From NCBI GenBank assembly GCA_902467875.1, contig CABQWP010000017.1, positions 1 through 32,011 on the forward strand: 32,011 nt of DNA. Reading direction: 5' to 3'. Made by a program: the position numbers and the translations under genes. The notes beneath the pieces are model-generated. The model made no database searches and was not told the origin of the DNA. It worked only from the letters and a program-made list of their open reading frames with translations. Origin of the DNA: an uncultured Collinsella sp. (lineage in GTDB: Bacteria; Actinomycetota; Coriobacteriia; Coriobacteriales; Coriobacteriaceae). Of the stretch, positions 1 through 7,503 are shown piece by piece; within the stretch, counting starts at the first letter, position 1, and every line of letters begins with the position of its first letter.

Positions 1-10
1 TATCCTGTTA

Positions 11-23
11 CCCCCCCCCCCCC
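11..23. repeat. 13-base C homopolymer at the left contig edge
   Basis: Thirteen consecutive C begin ten bases from the window edge, in the short tail beyond the stop codon of the aldose epimerase gene. Together with the G/C tract at the other end this looks like poor sequence at contig ends rather than biology. The bases to its left should not be used. Confidence 0.6.
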
Positions 24-45
24 GTTGGCCAGAACGGCGGAACCT

Positions 46-939
46 CTAGAGCAAAGTGACGCTAAAGCTGCGGACGTCCGTCTCGCCCGGCGCCAGCGTA
101 ATGGTGTTGACCTTGTGCTCAAAGACATCGTCCTCGGTGTCCATGGTGGTGTGGCCGGTCCAGGGTTCGAGCGCCACAAACGGAGCGTCGTTGGCGGCAG
201 ACCACACGCCGATGTACTTAAAGCCCTCAAAGTCGATCTTGACGCCGTGGCCCGACTTGCGGCCGCGCAGTGTGAGCGTGGAGCCCGGAGTATCGGTGAA
301 CATGATGGCATCGTTATCGAAGCTGCGGTGCGTGATGGGCAGCACGTCCGAGTTATCGGGCGCCTTGTAGCTGCCCTCGAACGTTATAAGACCGTCGGGC
401 GTGATGATGGGAGCCTCGTTGGTCCAAGCCTCGGTAAACGCCAACTCGTAATCCTCGAACGCCTCGTCCTCGGCACCGGGGGCGGGCACGTTAAATGCGG
501 GGTGGCCGCCCACCGAGAACGGCAGGTCCACGTCGCCGGTGTTGGTGACGGCAAAGGTCTGCGTGAGGGTGGCGTCGCCGGTCAAGGCATAGGTCATGTT
601 GAGCTTAAAGTGGAACGGGAACGCCTTGAGCGACTCGGGCGTATCGGTAATCTCGTACGTTACCGAGGAGCCGTCCTCCGAAACCTCGACCAGCTTGTGC
701 TCGACAATGCGCGCGAGTCCGTGGCGCGGCATCTCGCAGGTACCGGCCGCAGACGTTGCCGTGTTGTTGCGCAGCGAGCCCACAATGGGGAACAGGATGG
801 GCGCGTGCTTGCCCCAAAAGGCGGGGTCGCCCTGCCACAGATACTCGTTGCCGTTGAGGGCAAGGCTCGTGAGCTGGGCGCCCATGGAATCGATGGCCGC
901 GGTGAGGCCGCCGCGCTTGATGGTAGTGACGGTAGACAT
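46..939 (-). CDS. Aldose 1-epimerase family protein (LacX/YphB-like)
   Basis: A 297-residue cytosolic protein of the galactose-mutarotase fold, expected to interconvert the alpha and beta anomers of a hexose or hexose phosphate. Visible family marks are HGLAR around His73, GGHPAF with His146, and LEPW with Glu258; in the family a His pair and a Glu are the acid/base residues. There is no signal peptide. The ATG at 939 is chosen because GGAGGAAGTAGC lies directly before it; an upstream in-frame codon at 963 has no comparable site. A 7-bp inverted repeat (ACAATAG, 960-966 and 976-982) lies just upstream and could be part of its control region. The substrate is not predictable from the sequence, and no sugar pathway genes are adjacent. 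The family call is firm, the substrate is not. Confidence 0.9.
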   Translation of the reverse strand: MSTVTTIKRGGLTAAIDSMGAQLTSLALNGNEYLWQGDPAFWGKHAPILFPIVGSLRNNTATSAAGTCEMPRHGLARIVEHKLVEVSEDGSSVTYEITDTPESLKAFPFHFKLNMTYALTGDATLTQTFAVTNTGDVDLPFSVGGHPAFNVPAPGAEDEAFEDYELAFTEAWTNEAPIITPDGLITFEGSYKAPDNSDVLPITHRSFDNDAIMFTDTPGSTLTLRGRKSGHGVKIDFEGFKYIGVWSAANDAPFVALEPWTGHTTMDTEDDVFEHKVNTITLAPGETDVRSFSVTLL

Positions 940-1052
940 GCTACTTCCTCCAAAAGTAAACAATAGTGTCGAGGGCTATTGTCCCACTCTTGGCGACGGG
1001 ACGGGACGGCAGGCGATTATTGAGTAGCCATAGCGGAATGAGCGGCGAGCGC

Positions 1053-1922
1053 CTACTGGGTATCCACGTAAAGGTCGAACCCGCCCTGCGGTGTGGTGTC
1101 GACCGCGTCGGGCGCCTGTGAGTTAAAGCTCACGGGGACCATGCGCTTTGAGGCGCGGAAGCGCGTGCCGTCGGTGGCGACGGGCGGTTCATCGACGGTG
1201 AGCTCGTAGTCGCCGGGCTTAAGTTCGATGCCGTCACCAGCGGAATTGACGTATTGATACTCGTCAATCGTCTGCCCTTTGAGCGTGCGCCCCACGATGT
1301 AGATGAGCATTTGGCTGTCGCCGCGCGCGGTGTCCCACGTCGCGCCGTCCTTGACCTCGACCGACACATGTACCGAGCGCGTGCGGCCGAGCGATTGCTC
1401 GATAGACATCTCGACCTTGGCGGCGTCTTTTCGCTGTTGTTCAACATGGCTCCAGACGTTTCCAATTACCGAGCATGCGATAACGCCGGCCATGAAGGCG
1501 ATAAGGATGGGGCCGAGCGGAGAACGGCGGCCCGCGTCTTCCTCACGAGCCAGGTCGGGGCGATGTGTGGGCGCAGGCGCCTGGGCGCCTTGCGCGGGCA
1601 CGTCGAGAATGCTGAAAGATGCCGTACTGCCGGGGTCGATGGTGTGGCGCGGCTGCGGGGTCTTGGCCGGCGAGATGGACATGTCCGCCGGCTCATCGAG
1701 TGTGGCCGTGGCATCGGCCTTAGCCTCGTCGGCCTCGGCTTGGGCCCAAGCCTGCTCAAAGGTCAGGGGCTCGGCGGCATCGGAGGCGGCATCAGGCTCG
1801 ACAGCGGCATCGTTGCCGGTCTCGTCCTCGTCGCTCGACACGTCACGCGACGCGGGCTCGTCCCACTCCTCGTCCGGAGCCTCGCCCTCGCTATACCACC
1901 ATTCAAAGTTATCGATATCCAT
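1053..1922 (-). CDS. Acidic single-pass membrane protein, unknown function
   Basis: A 289-residue protein I do not recognise. Residues 1-135 are strongly acidic and Ala/Pro rich, with the opening FEWWYSEGEAPDEEWDEP, and look disordered. One hydrophobic helix follows at about 137-157 (LGPILIAFMAGVIACSVIGN). The remaining 130 residues form a likely extracytoplasmic beta-rich domain with alternating polar and hydrophobic residues. The N-terminal half is therefore probably cytoplasmic (a type II arrangement, since basic residues RR precede the helix). The ATG at 1922 follows a weak AAGGGG site. It lies upstream of and on the same strand as the epimerase, 113 bp away, so a shared transcript is possible. 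Seeing one helix and a folded C-terminal part is direct; orientation is inference. Confidence 0.75.
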   Translation of the reverse strand: MDIDNFEWWYSEGEAPDEEWDEPASRDVSSDEDETGNDAAVEPDAASDAAEPLTFEQAWAQAEADEAKADATATLDEPADMSISPAKTPQPRHTIDPGSTASFSILDVPAQGAQAPAPTHRPDLAREEDAGRRSPLGPILIAFMAGVIACSVIGNVWSHVEQQRKDAAKVEMSIEQSLGRTRSVHVSVEVKDGATWDTARGDSQMLIYIVGRTLKGQTIDEYQYVNSAGDGIELKPGDYELTVDEPPVATDGTRFRASKRMVPVSFNSQAPDAVDTTPQGGFDLYVDTQ

Positions 1923-2008
1923 ACGGGGCGCCCCTTAGGCCTCGCAAATAAACACTCGCTAGTCTTATACCCCCAGACGGCACCGAAGCTCACCCGCGCC
2001 GGACACGA

Positions 2009-2073
2009 AAACCGTCACAACATTCGACGTTTTTCCTCGTTTTCGAGATTTTCATCGAATGTTGTGACGGTTT
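2009..2073. repeat. Palindrome with 19-bp perfect arms
   Basis: The left arm 2009-2027 (AAACCGTCACAACATTCGA) and the right arm 2055-2073 are exact reverse complements, separated by 27 bases. It lies between the divergent starts of the acidic membrane protein (1922, minus) and the MFS gene (2183, plus). No T-tract follows either arm, so it is not a standard terminator. It may be a repetitive extragenic palindrome or an operator. Confidence 0.85.
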
Positions 2074-2092
2074 AGGCGGCAGCCACGCCGCG

Positions 2093-2125
2093 AATGTGAC
2101 AAAGAGACTGTCCCTTTGTCACATT
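2093..2125. repeat. TGTGACAAAG-type intergenic palindrome, copy 1
   Basis: AATGTGACAAAGAGAC and GTCCCTTTGTCACATT face each other with one mismatch. It sits 57 bp before the chosen start of the MFS gene. It is one of six related copies in this window. Confidence 0.85.
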
Positions 2126-2182
2126 CTGTTAGAGTTGCAGGGATTGAATCCCGCTTATTCATGCGCCATTGGAGTGACAACC

Positions 2183-3424
2183 TTGACCGCCGCAACCACG
2201 CCTAAAAGTAAGTCAACCGCCGCCGCGCTCTCCCCCGCGCGCACCAAGCTCTGCCTGGCACTGCTCGTGCTGTTGGGGTTCTCGCTCGGCTGCTCCGAGT
2301 TCGTGGTCATCGGCATCGAAAGTGACTTGGCGACGGAACTCGGCATATCACTTGCCACCGCAGGCCAGCTCATCAGCGTTTTCGCACTTGTCTACGCTAT
2401 CGCGACGCCGGTGCTTGCGCTCAGCACGGGGCGGTTCCGCCGCTACCAGCTGCTCGTGTGCTACAGCATCGTCTTTGTGCTCGGCAATTTGGTTATGGCG
2501 CTAGCACCCAACTTCCAAGTGCTCTTTATCTCGCGCATTGTCTTGGGATCCGTCTCAGGCGCGCTGCTCGCCGTAGGCGTGACGTACATCCCTGAGCTTC
2601 TGTCCCCGCAGCAAACTTCGCTTGCCATCTCGGTAGTGTACGGTGCGTTTTCCGTGGCGATGGTCTTTGTGACCTCGATTGGCAAATTTGTGGCCGACAC
2701 GCTCGATTGGCACGTGGCCATGTACGGCACGCTGGCCTTTGCCGTTTTGATCTGCGGAGCGCTCGTGACGTTTATGCCGCGCGCTGGGCAAACCGACGAG
2801 CCTGCCACCTTTCGCGAGCAGGCGGGTCTGCTGCGCGAGCCGAGCATCATCACCGGCATGCTCATCTTCTTGTTTGGCGTGGGGTCGGTCTATGTGTTCT
2901 ACGGCTACGTGACGCCCTATCTGGAGCAGGTGCTGGGCATGGGCACGGTCGAAGCCAGTACCACGCTTATGGCCTACGGCGTGTTCTGCCTGATCTCGAA
3001 CATCCTGGGCGGATGGATCGATGCGCGCTTTGGCATGAAGGCGCTACTCGTGACGTTTGTGCTGCAGGCTGCAGCGTTACTCGGACTGTTTGCTGTGGGC
3101 GGCACCATGCCGCTCGCGCTGGTCTTTGTCTTTAGCCTGGCGCTGCTCATGTACCTGTTCTCGGTGTCGTGCATCACGCACTTTATGGACGTGGCACGCA
3201 GCCGCCATCCCAAGTCGATGGTACTCGCAAGTTCGGTTGAGCCCATGGCGTTTAACGTCGGCATCTCGTTTGGCACCGCAGTGGGCGGCGCCGTGGTAAG
3301 CAGCGTTGGCATTGCATATGTAGGCGCAGTGGGTGCCGCGTTCTCGCTTGTGGCCTGGGTGCTTACGCTGGTGACGATTAAGTTGGCTCGCTGGGAACGC
3401 AAGAGGGCGATGGCGCAGGCGTAG
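2183..3424 (+). CDS. MFS transporter, DHA1 type (sugar/drug efflux-like)
   Basis: A 413-residue, 12-helix major facilitator protein. The first helix contains SEFVVIGIESDLATELG, the hallmark of the AraJ/SotB/NepI-like DHA1 group (proton-driven efflux of arabinose, purine nucleosides or drugs). A loop 8-9 motif GGWIDARFGMKALL resembles MFS motif A. The N-terminus Ala/Thr/Lys-rich stretch is cytoplasmic. The start is set at TTG 2183, with GGAGTGACAACC before it; the longer reading from 2096 would run through the palindrome at 2093-2125 and is unlikely. Its stop is 45 bp before the phosphatase start on the same strand, so co-transcription is plausible. The fold is certain and the exported substrate unknown. 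Confidence 0.9.
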   Translation: MTAATTPKSKSTAAALSPARTKLCLALLVLLGFSLGCSEFVVIGIESDLATELGISLATAGQLISVFALVYAIATPVLALSTGRFRRYQLLVCYSIVFVLGNLVMALAPNFQVLFISRIVLGSVSGALLAVGVTYIPELLSPQQTSLAISVVYGAFSVAMVFVTSIGKFVADTLDWHVAMYGTLAFAVLICGALVTFMPRAGQTDEPATFREQAGLLREPSIITGMLIFLFGVGSVYVFYGYVTPYLEQVLGMGTVEASTTLMAYGVFCLISNILGGWIDARFGMKALLVTFVLQAAALLGLFAVGGTMPLALVFVFSLALLMYLFSVSCITHFMDVARSRHPKSMVLASSVEPMAFNVGISFGTAVGGAVVSSVGIAYVGAVGAAFSLVAWVLTLVTIKLARWERKRAMAQA

Positions 3425-3469
3425 ATGCGATACTCGAGCTCGATGATGGCGATCGAAAGGAAACCGCAT

Positions 3470-3916
3470 ATGCAACGTGTACTGTTTATCTGCCACGGCA
3501 ACATCTGCCGCTCGACGATGGCTGAGTCGGTGTTTACCGAGCTCGTACGCCGCGCTGGGCGCGAGGCGGAGTTTGTCATCGATTCCGCAGCGACCTCAAC
3601 TGAGGAGATCGGCAACCCGCCGCATCATGGCACGGTCGCCAAGCTGCGCGAAGTCGGGATTCCCGTCGTTGCACACCGTGCCCGTCAGGTGCGTCGCACG
3701 GAGTATGGCGACTGGGACCACATTGTCTATATGGACGACGAGAACGCCCGCGGCCTGTACCGAATTTTTGGGAAGGACCCCGATGGCAAGATCTCGCGCC
3801 TGCTCGATTGGACCGATCGCCCCGGCGACGTGGCCGACCCCTGGTACACCGGCAATTTCGACGCCACCTACCGCGACGTGCTCGCCGGTTGCACCGCTAT
3901 GCTCGAGCAACTGTAG
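3470..3916 (+). CDS. Low-molecular-weight protein-tyrosine phosphatase
   Basis: A 148-residue cytosolic phosphatase of the arsenate-reductase-like fold, hydrolysing phosphotyrosine through a cysteinyl-phosphate intermediate. The P-loop CHGNICRS carries nucleophile Cys8 and Arg14 (C-X5-R-S), and the general acid is Asp123 in ADPWYTGNF. Length is typical for the family (about 145-160). The ATG at 3470 follows AAAGGAAACCGCAT; an upstream in-frame codon at 3425 is rejected because the P-loop must lie within about 10 residues of the start. In other Gram-positives such enzymes counteract BY-kinases for exopolysaccharide, but no kinase or polysaccharide genes are beside it here. Confidence 0.95.
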   Translation: MQRVLFICHGNICRSTMAESVFTELVRRAGREAEFVIDSAATSTEEIGNPPHHGTVAKLREVGIPVVAHRARQVRRTEYGDWDHIVYMDDENARGLYRIFGKDPDGKISRLLDWTDRPGDVADPWYTGNFDATYRDVLAGCTAMLEQL

Positions 3917-3952
3917 GCAAGCGAGGCCGCGGGCCACGCCTTCGGCGCGAAA

Positions 3953-4048
3953 CGAGCGTGGATAATCTCCCGCATGAAAAATGAGCGTGGATTTTCTCCC
4001 GCTTTGAGCGTTCAAGGGCGCCCTAAACGGGAGAAAATCCACGCTCAT
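3953..4048. repeat. Inverted repeat (21-bp perfect arms) plus an extra direct copy
   Basis: The arms at 3981-4001 and 4028-4048 are exact reverse complements with a 26-base loop; the core is GAGCGTGGATTTTCTCCCG. A further near copy, GAGCGTGGATAATCTCCCG, lies at about 3954-3972 in the same orientation as the left arm. It sits between the convergent phosphatase and ATPase genes. There is no run of T at the stem edge, so transcription termination is possible but not typical. Confidence 0.85.
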
Positions 4049-4049
4049 G

Positions 4050-4082
4050 AATGTGGCAAAGGGACTGTCCCTTTGTCACATC
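4050..4082. repeat. TGTGACAAAG-type intergenic palindrome, copy 2
   Basis: ATGTGGCAAAGGGAC against GTCCCTTTGTCACAT, with one uncompensated change in the left arm. It starts 2 bp after the larger inverted repeat and ends 11 bp before the ATPase stop codon. Confidence 0.85.
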
Positions 4083-4093
4083 CGGGACTGGCC

Positions 4094-5455
4094 CTAGACC
4101 GGCTTGACCTCCAGCTTTATCCCCTCGGCACAGGAGTCGCCCAAAACATCCGAAAGGGCCCAGGTCGCATATAGCGGCAAATAGAGAACCGCTCCGTTGC
4201 GCTCAACGTTGCCTCTCGAGAAAACAATCCCGAGCCTTACGCCATATTCAGCCGTATCAAGCACATGACCGAGCGCAGCGTGCGCGTGGTAATAGGAGCC
4301 CGATTTAACCTCGATCGGAACAGCCGTCCCATCCGGCCCGTCGACCACAAAGTCCACTTCACCGCGCTTTTTTGTCTGATAGTAGTAAAGCTGGCGATTT
4401 TGGGCAGCCAGCTGCTGGGCCACCACGTTTTCGTAAATGCCGCCCAGGTTGGGCTCCTTGCTATCAAGATACGCCGCTTGGGCGACTCCAACGGGGTAGC
4501 GCGCCATCAACATGCCCGTATCCGATTGATATAGCTTGAACTGCGATGGCCGCACCGTCTTGAGCAGGGGCGATTTTGGCTCGGTTACGATATCGGCTTT
4601 GAGAGCAACGCCGGCATCGACAAGCCATACAAAATCTCGCCGATACTTCTCGTAGTGAGCCTTGGGATCAATGGAATTGAGCACGAAGCGCTTGTTTTCG
4701 CCCTCGAGCATAATAGGGAGCTGATCGTAGATGCTCTGTACCTGAAGGGCTCGCCCGCTTGCATACTTGAAGATATCCCGCCGGTACTGTTCGTTGAGCT
4801 CGGACTGTAGCTGACGAACAGAGGCAAGGTCGCCCTGCGTGTCAAGGAAACGCTGCACGACCTCCGGCATTCCGCCGACAACGGTATAGGTCCTGAAGTT
4901 TGCCATCATCGCGTCATGAATGTAATCAGGAATGGGCCTCTCGCTGATACACGCGTCACGTATCGTTTGGAGAGCCCCCTCGCTCACCCCGGTTGCCCAG
5001 CAAAACTCCTCAAAATCGAGCGGGAACATCCTAAGCTCGTGGACATACCCCACGGGATAGGACCTGACGCCCTTGAACTGGGTCCCAAGCATTGACCCCG
5101 AAAACGCCCAGCGGCACCTCCCGTCCTCAACAAGGAACTTTGCCATCGTCATGATGTCGGGGGCCTCTTGGACCTCATCGATAAACACGAGCGTTTTGCC
5201 TGGTGCAATCGACTTTCCCGAAAGAAGCGTCACCCTGCTGATGAAATCATCGGCATCCCGCGCCTCGAGAAGAGCATCTTTTGCCTGGCGATTTTCCATG
5301 AGGTTAAGCTCGATGTAGGTTGCATGGTTGGCTTTGCCAAATGCGCGAATCGAATAGCTTTTGCCGATCTGGCGAGAACCTGTAATGAATAAGGCCTTTT
5401 GCTCGGCAGACTTCAGCCAACGCTCCAGCTCTGCCGCTATTTTCCTGCGCAGCAT
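4094..5455 (-). CDS. AAA-type ATPase with C-terminal DUF4143 nuclease-like domain
   Basis: A 453-residue protein of the widespread ATPase family with AAA_14 and DUF4143 domains. Walker A is GSRQIGKS at 26-33 and Walker B is LVFIDE at about 89-94. The C-terminal part carries EVDFVV followed by PIEVKSG (about 355-385), the D/E-x-K arrangement of PD-(D/E)XK folds. Biological role of the family is not established; members are scattered and horizontally mobile. The ATG at 5455 is chosen for GAGGGGAGAGCCT before it; TTG 5479 and ATG 5476 lack a site. The gene is visibly less G+C rich and uses a broader codon set than its neighbours, and palindromes of one family (4050-4082, 5599-5631) flank it, both suggesting acquisition. 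Upstream are three direct repeats 33 bp apart. Confidence 0.9.
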   Translation of the reverse strand: MLRRKIAAELERWLKSAEQKALFITGSRQIGKSYSIRAFGKANHATYIELNLMENRQAKDALLEARDADDFISRVTLLSGKSIAPGKTLVFIDEVQEAPDIMTMAKFLVEDGRCRWAFSGSMLGTQFKGVRSYPVGYVHELRMFPLDFEEFCWATGVSEGALQTIRDACISERPIPDYIHDAMMANFRTYTVVGGMPEVVQRFLDTQGDLASVRQLQSELNEQYRRDIFKYASGRALQVQSIYDQLPIMLEGENKRFVLNSIDPKAHYEKYRRDFVWLVDAGVALKADIVTEPKSPLLKTVRPSQFKLYQSDTGMLMARYPVGVAQAAYLDSKEPNLGGIYENVVAQQLAAQNRQLYYYQTKKRGEVDFVVDGPDGTAVPIEVKSGSYYHAHAALGHVLDTAEYGVRLGIVFSRGNVERNGAVLYLPLYATWALSDVLGDSCAEGIKLEVKPV

Positions 5456-5478
5456 AGGCTCTCCCCTCAGTGCCATCA

Positions 5479-5562
5479 AATGAAATGCAAAGTTTTATAC
5501 GCTTGATTATCGATGAAACGCAGAATTTTTAGAACCTAAAATCGGATGAAATGCAGAGATTT
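5479..5562. promoter_or_regulatory. Three direct repeats at exact 33-bp spacing upstream of the ATPase
   Basis: ATGAAATGCAAAGTTT (from 5480), ATGAAACGCAGAATTT (from 5513) and ATGAAATGCAGAGATTT (from 5546) repeat with a register of exactly 33 bp, about three helical turns, so they would present one face of the DNA. The first copy touches the 5' leader of the ATPase gene. This is the arrangement of operator sites for a cooperatively binding protein. A TATAAA on the minus strand lies between the copies nearest the gene and could be its -10. Role is inferred. Confidence 0.6.
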
Positions 5563-5598
5563 GAGATTACAAGCATAGTAGAAGGGGCACCACCGGCG

Positions 5599-5631
5599 AA
5601 TGTGACAAAAGAACTGTCCCTTTGTCACATT
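5599..5631. repeat. TGTGACAAAG-type intergenic palindrome, copy 3
   Basis: AATGTGACAAAAGAAC faces GTCCCTTTGTCACATT. It lies 8 bp beyond the stop codon of the TIGR04076-like gene and upstream of the ATPase on the same strand. Confidence 0.85.
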
Positions 5632-5639
5632 GCGCTCGA

Positions 5640-5969
5640 CTACTCGTCGACGATCTCGGCAAGCCAGACGTTCAGCGTATCGACCTCGGGGCAGCAGAAC
5701 TTTGCCGTGCCGGGCTCGTTGCCAGGCACGGTTCCGCCATAGCGCAGGATATCGATATAGGGAAAGCCCACATGGCAGGCCATAGCGCACATCTTGCCGC
5801 GGTCTCGGTCGAAGTCAAAGACGTCGCCCGGCTTGTGACCATGGTGGCAGCGGCACGCACCCAGCTGGTCCACGCAGCTCACGCGGATACGCGGACGCTT
5901 GCCACGCGGCGCGCCGAGCGGCTTGTTCTCGCCCGCAGGCTTGACGCCGCCCTCATCAGCATTACTCAT
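5640..5969 (-). CDS. Small Cys-rich TIGR04076-like protein
   Basis: A 109-residue soluble protein. After about 25 disordered residues it has VSCVDQLGACRCHHGHKPGDVFDFD, then KMCAMACHVGFPYIDILRYGG and AKFCCPEVD. The arrangement of Cys, a GD-F turn, a second Cys group before F-P-Y-I and a YGG turn matches my memory of the uncharacterised TIGR04076 family. The seven Cys and clustered His suggest metal or Fe-S binding, which is inference. The ATG at 5969 overlaps the stop of the upstream kinase gene by 8 bp (ATGAGTAA), so it is translationally coupled. No function is known. Confidence 0.75.
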   Translation of the reverse strand: MSNADEGGVKPAGENKPLGAPRGKRPRIRVSCVDQLGACRCHHGHKPGDVFDFDRDRGKMCAMACHVGFPYIDILRYGGTVPGNEPGTAKFCCPEVDTLNVWLAEIVDE

Positions 5970-6786
5970 GGTCAATCACATCCAGGCAGGCCTCGATGGG
6001 AAGGCCGGCGGACTTATCCTCCTGGTCGGCATTGCGCTCGATAAGCTCCGCTACCACGCGCATGGCATCGCTCGTCGCACGCTGCAGGCTCCAACCGGCC
6101 ATAACGCGGCCGACGAGCACCGCCGAGAACGTGTCGCCCGTGCCCGGGAAATAGGCCGGAATGAGCTCAAAGGGAATCGTGAAGTACTCCCCCGCCACAT
6201 GGTCGTAACCGATAACCGCGTTCGTGCCATTGACCACGGCGCTCGTAATGACCACCGACTTGGCACCCAGCTCGCGCACGGCGTCCACAAGGGCGCGGGC
6301 CTCATCGGGCGTGATCTGCTCTGCAATAGGCGTATCGGCGAGCAGACAGGCCTCGGTGTAGTTGGGCACCGCGTAGTCTGCGCACTCCAGCAGGTGCCGC
6401 ATAAGGCCAATCGTGGACTCGGGCACACCGGCATAGAGCTTGCCGTTGTCGCCCATGATGGGATCGACGAACACCTTGGTGCCCTTTTGCGCGCGGCGGT
6501 GGCAAAAGTCCGAGATGATGCGCGTCTCTTCCTCGGTCACGATAAAGCCGGTCGAGATGGCGTCGAACTCAAAGCCGAGCTCCTCCCAGATGGCAAGACT
6601 CTGACGCACGTACTCCGTGGTGTCGTGGATGTAGAACTTGGGGTAGTTGAGCGTATCGGAAACAAGGGCCGTCGGCAGGTTGTGGATGCGATAGCCCATA
6701 TGCGACAGCACCGGCAGCATGGCGGAAAGCGCGACCTTGCCGTAGCCGCACATATCGTTGATCAACAGCAGCTGAGTGTTCTTCAT
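5962..6786 (-). CDS. Pyridoxal/pyridoxamine kinase (PdxK/PdxY-like)
   Basis: A 274-residue ribokinase-superfamily enzyme that phosphorylates the B6 vitamers pyridoxal, pyridoxine or pyridoxamine with ATP in salvage of pyridoxal phosphate. Marks are the N-terminal INDMCGYGKVALSAMLPVLS, typical of the pdxY/pdxK group, TGFIVTEEE, VDPIMGD near residue 110, and the anion-hole motif GTGD with catalytic Asp218. The ATG at 6786 follows AAGGGAGACCCTC. It overlaps the downstream TIGR04076-like gene and diverges from the marR operon. A thiamine-pyrimidine kinase role is less likely because the sequence follows the PdxY pattern rather than ThiD. Confidence 0.9.
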   Translation of the reverse strand: MKNTQLLLINDMCGYGKVALSAMLPVLSHMGYRIHNLPTALVSDTLNYPKFYIHDTTEYVRQSLAIWEELGFEFDAISTGFIVTEEETRIISDFCHRRAQKGTKVFVDPIMGDNGKLYAGVPESTIGLMRHLLECADYAVPNYTEACLLADTPIAEQITPDEARALVDAVRELGAKSVVITSAVVNGTNAVIGYDHVAGEYFTIPFELIPAYFPGTGDTFSAVLVGRVMAGWSLQRATSDAMRVVAELIERNADQEDKSAGLPIEACLDVIDHE

Positions 6787-6871
6787 GAGGGTCTCCCTTG
6801 GTTCGGGCACGGCGCAGCAGCGCCACAGTGCGACTAAGTGTAGCGCAGGGAGCGTTTGCAGCGTCGAGCGG

Positions 6872-6897
6872 TTACGGCGTTTGGCAAAACGCCGTAA
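6872..6897. repeat. Short perfect hairpin in the pdxK-marR divergent region
   Basis: TTACGGCGTTT (6872-6882) and its exact complement (6887-6897) are separated by four bases. It lies 86 bp upstream of the kinase start and 19 bp before the -35 of the marR promoter. It could be an operator shared by the divergent genes; there is no T-tract. Confidence 0.6.
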
Positions 6898-6915
6898 CTT
6901 AATAAGTTTGGTACC

Positions 6916-6944
6916 TTGACATTGATTTCTCACGCTCCTAAATT
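6916..6944 (+). promoter_or_regulatory. Sigma-70 type promoter of the marR-ABC operon
   Basis: TTGACA at 6916-6921, a 17-bp spacer and TAAATT at 6939-6944. The -35 is perfect and the -10 matches four of six. The start codon is 55 bp downstream. Confidence 0.8.
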
Positions 6945-6979
6945 GGTTAGGCACAAAACAATTCCACTACCTAACTAAA
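6937..6979. promoter_or_regulatory. Probable MarR operator sites over and after the -10
   Basis: CCTAAATTGGTTAGG (6937-6951) is a dyad (CCTAA / TTAGG) lying on the -10 hexamer. CCTAACTAA at about 6970-6978 repeats the half-site in inverted orientation. A repressor bound here would block its own promoter, the usual MarR autoregulation. Binding is inferred from position and symmetry. Confidence 0.55.
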
Positions 6980-6999
6980 GAAAGGAGCGAAGCTTAGAT

Positions 7000-7503
7000 A
7001 TGTGTGTTGAACCACTCGTCCTTCCGCATGAGCCCGGCGGTGACCCGTCGCAACCGGTAGACATACCCGAAGCGGTCAGCGCCGAAGACAAACTCGCCAA
7101 GCGCATCCTGAGCGGCCTGGGCTTTTGCGGCCATTACATGCATTTTCACGGCGGCGGCATATCTGGCAAGGCGCCTATTGTCTGCCTACTCGCCAAGCAG
7201 CCGACCGGCGAGCTGTCCCAACAGGAGCTCGGCATGCACTTCGACCTCAAGCCAGGGTCCCTTTCCGAGATTCTGTCCAAGCTCGAACTGGGCGGTCTTA
7301 TCGAGCGCAGTCGCAATCCCAAAGACCGTCGGCAGCTCACCATCCGCCTGACCGAAGCGGGATGGGAAAAGGCCCGTGTTGAGCAGGCAGCCCGCATTCG
7401 CTTTAGGGAACAGGCCTTTAGCGCCCTTACGCACGACGAGCGCGAACAGCTCGCCGAGATGCTCGAAAAAATCCGAGTAACCTGGGAGGAACTGGATGAT
7501 TAA
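7000..7503 (+). CDS. MarR-family transcriptional regulator
   Basis: A 167-residue DNA-binding protein. The winged helix spans about residues 58-120: LSQQELGMHFDLKPGSLSEILSKLE is the recognition region and RNPKDRRQLTIRLTEAG is the family wing with the conserved Asp-Arg. Helices on both sides form the dimer interface. About 25 extra N-terminal residues (Pro/Glu rich) precede the usual start of the fold. AAAGGAG lies 12 bases before the ATG, a little far. The stop overlaps the first ABC gene by 8 bp, so regulator and exporter are made together. It probably represses the operon until a ligand, likely a substrate of the exporter, releases it. Confidence 0.92.
   Translation: MCVEPLVLPHEPGGDPSQPVDIPEAVSAEDKLAKRILSGLGFCGHYMHFHGGGISGKAPIVCLLAKQPTGELSQQELGMHFDLKPGSLSEILSKLELGGLIERSRNPKDRRQLTIRLTEAGWEKARVEQAARIRFREQAFSALTHDEREQLAEMLEKIRVTWEELDD

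Noticed and set aside
2096..2182. Longer N-terminus for the MFS transporter starting at 2096
   Set aside because: It would be translated through the palindrome at 2093-2125 and has no ribosome site, whereas TTG 2183 has GGAG at good distance.
6787..6999. Riboswitch in the pdxK-marR divergent region
   Set aside because: Only a short hairpin and operator-like dyads are seen; there is no conserved aptamer core that I recognise.
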